A stretch of 20,048 nt of DNA from Eggerthellaceae bacterium UBA5906 (lineage in GTDB: Bacteria; Actinomycetota; Coriobacteriia; Coriobacteriales; Eggerthellaceae), in the NCBI GenBank assembly GCA_002431805.1, contig DJEE01000127.1:1-20048 (forward strand), in the 5' to 3' direction. The notes under the pieces were generated by a model that had not been told where the DNA came from, made no database searches, and was given only the letters and a program-made list of their open reading frames with translations. Numbering within the stretch: the first letter of the stretch is position 1; each line of letters opens with the position of its first letter. Positions 16,017 through 20,048 of the stretch are shown here, in pieces. The position numbers and the translations under genes are program-made.

Positions 16017-16613
16017 TTACTTGGAGTAGAGCTCGACGATGAGCTGTTCGCGGATGTCGAGGTCGATCTGATCGCGGGTCGGAAGAGCAAGAACGCTGCC
16101 CTGCAGCTTCTCGATGTCAACTTCCAGCCAAGCAGGCACCTGGAAACGAGCGTTGGAAACCAAAGCGCTCTTGATAACCAACAGCTCCTTGGACTTGTCG
16201 GCAACAGCGATCACGTCGCCAGCCTTAACGCGGAAAGACGGGATGTCAACGCGACGGCCGTTCACGGTGATGTGACCGTGGGTCACGATCTGACGAGCTT
16301 CCTTACGCGTGCGAGCAAAGCCCAGACGGAAGATAACGCTGTCCAGACGAGACTCAAGGATGATCATCAGGTTGTCGCCGGTGATGCCGGGCATAGACTT
16401 GGCCTTGTTGAAGTAGCCATGGAACTGCTTCTCCAGCACGCCGTAGATGAACTTAACCTTCTGCTTCTCGCGCAGCTGCATCGCGTACTCGGATTCCTTA
16501 CGACGACGCTTCGGCTCACGCTTGGAAGTCTTAGAGCTGCTGTAACCCAGCACAACGGGATCCAGGCCCAGCTGGCGGCAGCGCTTAAGAACCGGAGTTC
16601 TATTGATAGCCAT
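16017..16613 (-). CDS. rpsD: Ribosomal protein uS4
   Basis: A 198-residue small-subunit assembly protein. It has the S4 RNA-binding region [20 protein letters not shown] at the middle and the N-terminal extension with a single Cys12. The N-terminus ([16 protein letters not shown]) differs from the E. coli sequence (zinc-binding cysteines largely missing) and looks like the Coriobacteriia form. In E. coli uS4 represses translation of this operon; whether that applies here cannot be seen. RBS AAAGGATC precedes the ATG. Confidence 0.97.
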   Translation of the reverse strand: MAINRTPVLKRCRQLGLDPVVLGYSSSKTSKREPKRRRKESEYAMQLREKQKVKFIYGVLEKQFHGYFNKAKSMPGITGDNLMIILESRLDSVIFRLGFARTRKEARQIVTHGHITVNGRRVDIPSFRVKAGDVIAVADKSKELLVIKSALVSNARFQVPAWLEVDIEKLQGSVLALPTRDQIDLDIREQLIVELYSK

Positions 16614-16632
16614 AGTTAATAGATCCTTTCAG

Positions 16633-17031
16633 TTACACGCGACGACGCTTCTTGGGGCGGCAGCCGTTGTGCGGAATGGGGGTGCAGTCCTGAATGCTAG
16701 CCACTTCCAGGCCGGTAGCCTGCAGAGAGCGGATAGCCGTCTCACGACCAGAGCCGGGGCCCTTGACGTACACGGCGACCTTCTTCAGGCCGTGCTCCAT
16801 AGCCGTCTTGGCAGCAGCCTCAGCAGCCATCTGCGCGGCAAACGGCGTGGACTTACGAGAGCCCTTGAAGCCGACGGTACCGGCGGACTGCCAAGAGATC
16901 ACGTTGCCCTGAGGATCAGTGATGCTGACGATGGTGTTGTTGAACGTAGACTTGATATGCGCAGCACCAACGGCAATGTTCTTGCGCTCGGAGCGCTTGA
17001 TGCGCGTGCGCACGTTTTTCTTAGTTGCCAC
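16633..17031 (-). CDS. rpsK: Ribosomal protein uS11
   Basis: A 132-residue small-subunit protein of the platform, full family length. Landmarks are [20 protein letters not shown], a [12 protein letters not shown] segment and the basic C-terminus [12 protein letters not shown]. The start codon is GTG, with GGGAG upstream; the next in-frame ATG would remove conserved residues. It lies 16 bases downstream of rpsM. Confidence 0.97.
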   Translation of the reverse strand: MATKKNVRTRIKRSERKNIAVGAAHIKSTFNNTIVSITDPQGNVISWQSAGTVGFKGSRKSTPFAAQMAAEAAAKTAMEHGLKKVAVYVKGPGSGRETAIRSLQATGLEVASIQDCTPIPHNGCRPKKRRRV

Positions 17032-17047
17032 TTCTTAGCTCCCTTAC

Positions 17048-17416
17048 TTACTTCTTCTTGCCGCCGATTTGCTTGCGCGGACCCTTGCGGGTACGGGCAT
17101 TCGTGTGGGTGCGCTGACCGCGAACGGGCAGGCCCTTGCGGTGACGCAGGCCACGGTAGCAGCCGATTTCCATAAGGCGCTTAATGTTCTGGGACACTTC
17201 GCGATGCAGGTCGCCCTCAACCTTGAGGTTTGCCTGGATGTAGTCGCGAAGCTTCACGAGCTCTTCCTCGGTGAGGTCGTTCGTGCGCGTGTCGGGATTG
17301 ACACCGGTTTCCGCCAAGATCTTCTTGGAGGTGGTCAGGCCAATACCGTAGATGTAGGTCAAGCCGACTTCAATGCGCTTGCCGCGAGGAAGGTCGACAC
17401 CAACGAGACGTGCCAT
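17048..17416 (-). CDS. rpsM: Ribosomal protein uS13
   Basis: A 122-residue small-subunit head protein. It begins [20 protein letters not shown], with the helix-hairpin-helix region [14 protein letters not shown], and ends in a basic tail [16 protein letters not shown]. Strong AGGAG ribosome binding site; 22 bases from the rpmJ stop. Confidence 0.97.
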   Translation of the reverse strand: MARLVGVDLPRGKRIEVGLTYIYGIGLTTSKKILAETGVNPDTRTNDLTEEELVKLRDYIQANLKVEGDLHREVSQNIKRLMEIGCYRGLRHRKGLPVRGQRTHTNARTRKGPRKQIGGKKK

Positions 17417-17438
17417 AGGTAATATCTCCTCTTTCTTC

Positions 17439-17552
17439 CTAGCCCTGACGCTGCTTATGACGGGGGTTCTCGCAAATCACGAGGACCTTGCCATGGCGTC
17501 GAATGATCTTGCACTTGTCGCACATTTTCTTGACCGAAGGACGTACCTTCAT
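17439..17552 (-). CDS. rpmJ: Ribosomal protein bL36 (37 residues)
   Basis: A 37-residue zinc-ribbon protein of the large subunit, starting [20 protein letters not shown] and ending [10 protein letters not shown]. The zinc ligands Cys11, Cys14, Cys27 and His32 are all present, so this is the zinc-binding form. RBS GGAAAT precedes the ATG at 17552. It lies 100 bases downstream of infA, across a GC-rich hairpin. Confidence 0.96.
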   Translation of the reverse strand: MKVRPSVKKMCDKCKIIRRHGKVLVICENPRHKQRQG

Positions 17553-17625
17553 TTCAATTTCCTTTCGGTTAATGCGGTCCTATATGTACACACCCAGCCG
17601 CTGGTGATTATTCTCGGGGACAGTA

Positions 17626-17643
17626 GCGCGCCGGCTTGCGCGC
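17626..17643 (-). promoter_or_regulatory. Stem-loop between infA and rpmJ
   Basis: GCGCGC (17626-17631) and GCGCGC (17638-17643) pair around a 6-base loop, ten bases after the infA stop. No T-run follows, so it is more likely a processing or stability element than a terminator. Confidence 0.3.
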
Positions 17644-17652
17644 AGGCTGAGA

Positions 17653-17871
17653 CTACTTGAATCGGTACGTAATACGTCCGCGGTTCAAGTCGTAGACGGA
17701 CAGTTCGACCGTCACCTTGTCGCCGGGCAAGATTTTGATGTAATGCATACGCATCTTGCCGGAAATGTGGGCCAGGATTTGGTGGCCGTTTTCCAGCTCC
17801 ACCTTGAACATGGCGTTCGGCAGGGCTTCAAGAACCTTACCGCCCAGTTCGATAACATCTTGCTTGGTCAA
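17653..17871 (-). CDS. infA: Translation initiation factor IF-1 (TTG start)
   Basis: A 72-residue OB-fold protein that binds the 30S A site during initiation. It reads (M)[21 protein letters not shown] and ends [13 protein letters not shown], the complete family length. The start codon is TTG, translated as Met, with AAGGAGCACCG directly upstream; the frame has no ATG further upstream that fits. It is the first gene of the alpha-operon block seen here, with its own promoter candidate upstream. Confidence 0.96.
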   Translation of the reverse strand: MTKQDVIELGGKVLEALPNAMFKVELENGHQILAHISGKMRMHYIKILPGDKVTVELSVYDLNRGRITYRFK

Positions 17872-17915
17872 CGGTGCTCCTTCAAACTAAATTCGTCTTT
17901 TCGCAGCAATCCGGA

Positions 17916-17921
17916 ATGATA
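17916..17921 (-). promoter_or_regulatory. Candidate infA operon promoter (-10 box)
   Basis: Minus-strand TGGTATCAT is an extended -10 element (TG, one base, TATCAT), 45-50 bases upstream of the infA start. An A/T-rich stretch precedes it; no consensus -35 box is evident. The remaining 17922-18102 stretch shows no gene. Confidence 0.4.
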
Positions 17922-18102
17922 CCAAATATATTTTGTTGTGTGGGGAAAATACATAAAGCGCACAAAACTCTAAGAGCTCGTGGCTTTCGAAGTACCTGCA
18001 TGTCAGGCGTGCGGTCTAGATGCCGCGCAGCCTTCATCACTTGGATTGGATGAGGCCGCCAGGTATTCGCGCAAAGCGCAGCCGCCTTGTCGGCTTTATA
18101 AA

Positions 18103-18176
18103 TGGCTGGGCCACTAGGATTCGAACCTAGGTAGCTGGTACCAAAAACCAGAGTCCTGCCGTTGGACGATGGCCCA
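18103..18176 (-). tRNA. tRNA-Gln (anticodon TTG)
   Basis: The minus strand folds as a full cloverleaf with acceptor arms TGGGCCA/TGGCCCA, an anticodon arm CTGGT-TTTTGGT-ACCAG carrying TTG, and a T-arm with GGTTCGAATCC. The 3' CCA is encoded. It reads glutamine CAA/CAG codons. Confidence 0.96.
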
Positions 18177-18216
18177 GTGCATTCGAACCGCTTACGCGGT
18201 AGTGCGCAAAGTAAAG

Positions 18217-18292
18217 TGGTGGGCCCTGTGGGGATCGAACCCACGACCTTGGGATTAAAAGTCCCCTGCTCTGCCAACTGAGCTAAAGGCCC
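18217..18292 (-). tRNA. tRNA-Lys (anticodon TTT)
   Basis: Complete cloverleaf on the minus strand: acceptor GGGCCTT/AGGGCCC, D-arm with AGCTCAGTTGG, anticodon loop CTTTTAA giving TTT, T-arm with GGTTCGATCC, and an encoded 3' CCA. It precedes tRNA-Gln by 40 bases and is probably co-transcribed with it. Confidence 0.96.
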
Positions 18293-18315
18293 ACTTCGCA
18301 TATGCGCGGCTATCT

Positions 18316-18344
18316 ATTGTAGCGGTGCATATGCGCTCGGTCAA
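18316..18344 (-). promoter_or_regulatory. Promoter of the tRNA-Lys/tRNA-Gln unit
   Basis: On the minus strand TTGACC (18339-18344) and TACAAT (18316-18321) are separated by exactly 17 bases, each matching the sigma-70-type consensus at five of six positions. The predicted start is about 17 bases before tRNA-Lys. Confidence 0.75.
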
Positions 18345-18394
18345 CGGAAAATTGGGGAATTCGTTGCGCTATACAAGAAATAGATATCCTGGTT

Positions 18395-18400
18395 TACAAT
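18395..18400 (+). promoter_or_regulatory. Candidate LysR gene promoter (-10 box)
   Basis: TACAAT lies 45-50 bases upstream of the LysR ATG. The -35 region is poor, but an ATA...TAT dyad (18371-18386) overlaps it, which would fit LysR autoregulation. Weak call. Confidence 0.3.
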
Positions 18401-18444
18401 GGCGACACTATCCATCACCAGTTCTTCACGAAGGGTGGTACGCC

Positions 18445-19365
18445 ATGACGCTTCAGCAACTGCGCTACCTTATTGCTATTGCGGAATACGGGTCCATCAA
18501 CGCTGCCGCGCAAAACTTATATGCATCGCAGTCGAACCTGTCTACCGCCATTAAAGAGCTTGAGCAGGAGCTTGGCATATCCATTTTCACGCGCAGCAAC
18601 CGTGGCGTTACGCTTACCAACGACGGCACCGAGCTTTTAGGCTACGCACGCCAGGTTATCGAGCAAGCTAACATGCTTGAGGCGCGCTACGCGAACAAAG
18701 AAAAGCCCCAGGCGCGTTTAGCGGTTTCAACGCAGCACTACGCATTTAGCGTCGAGGCGTTTGTGAACGTGGTTGAGCAGTGCGACGGTGACTATTTCGA
18801 CTTCATCATGCGCGAAACCACCACGGCCGAGATTATCGATGACGTGAGGTCCTTCCGCAGCGAGGTGGGCATTTTGTATCTGGACGCGTTTAACCAGCGC
18901 GTTATGCAGAAGGCCTTCGATGATGCCGACGTGGCGTTTTACCCGCTTTTCGATGCGGGCGTTCACGTGTTTGTAGGCGAAAATCACCCGCTTGCGCACC
19001 GCAGCGTCATCAAGCCCGAAGAGCTTACCGAGTGGCCACGCTACAGCTTTGAACAAGGCACTACGAACTCGTTTTACTACTCGGAGGAGCCGCTCAGCTA
19101 CGTTGAGCACTCGCGCAACATCCGCATTTCCGACCGTGGCACGCTTTCCAACCTGCTAACCAGCTACAACGGATACACGCTTTCCACCGGTGTGCTTTCC
19201 AGCGAAATGCACACGGGCATTATCAGCATCCCCCTAGAAACGGATGAGCGCATGACCGTTGGCTACATCATGCACAACGAGCGCAAGCCTTCTCCCCTGC
19301 TTGACCGCTACATCGAAGAACTGCACCGCATTATCGATGAAAGCGAAGGCGTTACCCCTCGATAG
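18445..19365 (+). CDS. LysR-family transcriptional regulator
   Basis: A 306-residue regulator, the usual family length. Residues 1-60 are the winged helix-turn-helix, reading MTLQQLRYLIAIAEYGSINA and AAQNLYASQSNLSTAIKELE, and RSNRGVTLT marks the wing. The rest (about 90-300) is the type 2 periplasmic-binding-like effector domain; effector unknown. The ATG at 18445 gives the canonical family N-terminus and has GAAGGGTGG upstream; the longer frame to 18325 overlaps the tRNA promoter region. It stands alone, convergent with guaB across a shared terminator. No adjacent target gene is visible in the window. Confidence 0.9.
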   Translation: MTLQQLRYLIAIAEYGSINAAAQNLYASQSNLSTAIKELEQELGISIFTRSNRGVTLTNDGTELLGYARQVIEQANMLEARYANKEKPQARLAVSTQHYAFSVEAFVNVVEQCDGDYFDFIMRETTTAEIIDDVRSFRSEVGILYLDAFNQRVMQKAFDDADVAFYPLFDAGVHVFVGENHPLAHRSVIKPEELTEWPRYSFEQGTTNSFYYSEEPLSYVEHSRNIRISDRGTLSNLLTSYNGYTLSTGVLSSEMHTGIISIPLETDERMTVGYIMHNERKPSPLLDRYIEELHRIIDESEGVTPR

Positions 19366-19406
19366 CACGGAAGCCCAAAACGCGCGGTACCGCAGACCGC
19401 CGACGC

Positions 19407-19441
19407 AAAAGCCCCGCCTGGATATTCCAGGCGGGGCTTTT
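19407..19441. terminator. Bidirectional terminator between the LysR gene and guaB
   Basis: A perfect 15-bp stem (19407-19421 with 19427-19441) around a 5-base loop starts with AAAA and ends with TTTT, so it has a T-run on both strands. It serves both convergent genes. Confidence 0.92.
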
Positions 19442-19478
19442 CTTGCGGCGTACGGGTGCGTTGCGCGGCACAGATTAA

Positions 19479-20048
19479 CTAGCGCATATTAGACGCATAC
19501 GGCGCCTTGTCCTTCAGCAGAACGTCGTGTGCGCCGCCTTCCACGATGGACGTGGAGCTGATAACGGTGAGCTTTGCCTTGTCCTGGAACTCGGGAATGG
19601 TAAGCGCACCGCAATTGCACATGGTGGACTTGATCTTCAGCAGCGTAACGGCAATGTTGTCCTTAAGCGGGCCGGCGTAAGGCACGTAGCTGTCCACGCC
19701 TTCCTCGAAGCTGAGGGATTTCTTGCCGCCCAGGTCGTAGCGACCCCAGTTGCGAGCACGGGCAGAACCCTCGCCCCAGTATTCCTTCATATAGGTGCCG
19801 TTCACCATGACCTTTGCCGAAGGGGACTCGTCAAAGCGGGCGAAGTAACGGCCCAGCATCACGAAGTCGGCGCCCATGGCAAGCGCCAGGGAGATGTGAT
19901 GGTCGTACACGATGCCACCGTCGGAGCAAATGGGCACGTAGATGCCGGTTTCCTTGAAGTACTCGTCACGAGCCTTGGCGACTTCGATGGTTGCGGTAGC
20001 CTGGCCGCGGCCAATGCCCTTCGTTTCACGCGTGATGCAGATGGAGCC
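19479..20048 (-). CDS. guaB: IMP dehydrogenase, C-terminal part (5' end outside window)
   Basis: The frame is open to the last base, so about 190 C-terminal residues are visible. It begins G-S-I-C-I-T-R-E, the IMPDH catalytic loop with the active-site cysteine that forms the covalent IMP adduct, followed by [20 protein letters not shown]. Further marks are [20 protein letters not shown] with the phosphate-binding Asp-Gly-Gly, [13 protein letters not shown], and the flap region [13 protein letters not shown]. It catalyses the NAD-dependent first committed step of GMP synthesis. The active-site segment (CITRE rather than CTTR) and the C-terminus with STMCNCGAL resemble the roughly 500-residue variant found in several anaerobes more than E. 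coli GuaB; GMP reductase is the main alternative but fits less well. Confidence 0.88.
   Translation of the reverse strand, partial: GSICITRETKGIGRGQATATIEVAKARDEYFKETGIYVPICSDGGIVYDHHISLALAMGADFVMLGRYFARFDESPSAKVMVNGTYMKEYWGEGSARARNWGRYDLGGKKSLSFEEGVDSYVPYAGPLKDNIAVTLLKIKSTMCNCGALTIPEFQDKAKLTVISSTSIVEGGAHDVLLKDKAPYASNMR

Noticed and set aside
17882..18301. Minus-strand frame of 139 codons over the tRNA region
   Set aside because: It runs through both tRNA genes and the infA promoter, so it is not a protein gene.

Overview
The window looks like a chromosomal segment of an anaerobic actinobacterium of class Coriobacteriia, most likely family Eggerthellaceae (Slackia/Denitrobacterium/Eggerthella-like). 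This is inferred from the GC-rich coding sequence, the Coriobacteriia-like ribosomal proteins, a multi-subunit molybdopterin reductase operon, and beside it a LuxR-type regulator carrying a large membrane domain. I could not run a database search, so genus and species are not claimed.

Layout. (1) 1-327 is the 3' end of a CBS-domain gene, followed by a strong terminator and a REP-like inverted repeat pair. (2) 503-6173, minus strand, is an anaerobic respiration operon of the DMSO reductase type: dmsA (Tat-exported Mo/FeS catalytic subunit), dmsB (four 4Fe-4S clusters), dmsC (membrane anchor), a TorD/DmsD chaperone and a second DmsC-like anchor. A terminator-like hairpin precedes the second anchor and another hairpin precedes the chaperone. 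(3) About 420 bp of intergenic DNA with a perfect 8-8-8 inverted repeat separates dmsA from a divergent membrane-LuxR regulator (6594-8225), the obvious candidate regulator. (4) A SanA/YdcF-like DUF218 protein (8227-8910) converges on it with one base between them. (5) 8911-9340 holds a 50-aa single-span membrane peptide with a very strong ribosome binding site. On the opposite strand are a possible promoter and two intrinsic terminators, so a type I toxin/antisense arrangement is possible. (6) leuS, eno and an orphan ecfT follow on the minus strand, each with its own candidate promoter. (7) 14527-17871, minus strand, is the end of the alpha operon: infA-rpmJ-rpsM-rpsK-rpsD-rpoA-rplQ, closed by an intrinsic terminator. 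(8) tRNA-Lys(TTT) and tRNA-Gln(TTG) lie on the minus strand behind a near-consensus promoter. (9) A LysR regulator is on the plus strand. It shares a bidirectional terminator with the 3' part of guaB (IMP dehydrogenase), which runs off the window.

How the genes work together. The DmsABC complex would take electrons from the menaquinol pool through DmsC, pass them along DmsB, and reduce an S- or N-oxide or other oxidised compound at the molybdenum site of DmsA outside the membrane. The TorD-like chaperone would hold DmsA until its cofactor is in place and Tat export can proceed. The substrate cannot be read from sequence. The rest is mostly housekeeping (translation, transcription, glycolysis, purine synthesis). 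The most unusual points are the duplicated anchor behind an internal terminator, the divergent membrane-bound regulator with a candidate operator, the small-peptide/antisense locus, the REP-like pair and a possibly leaderless ecfT.
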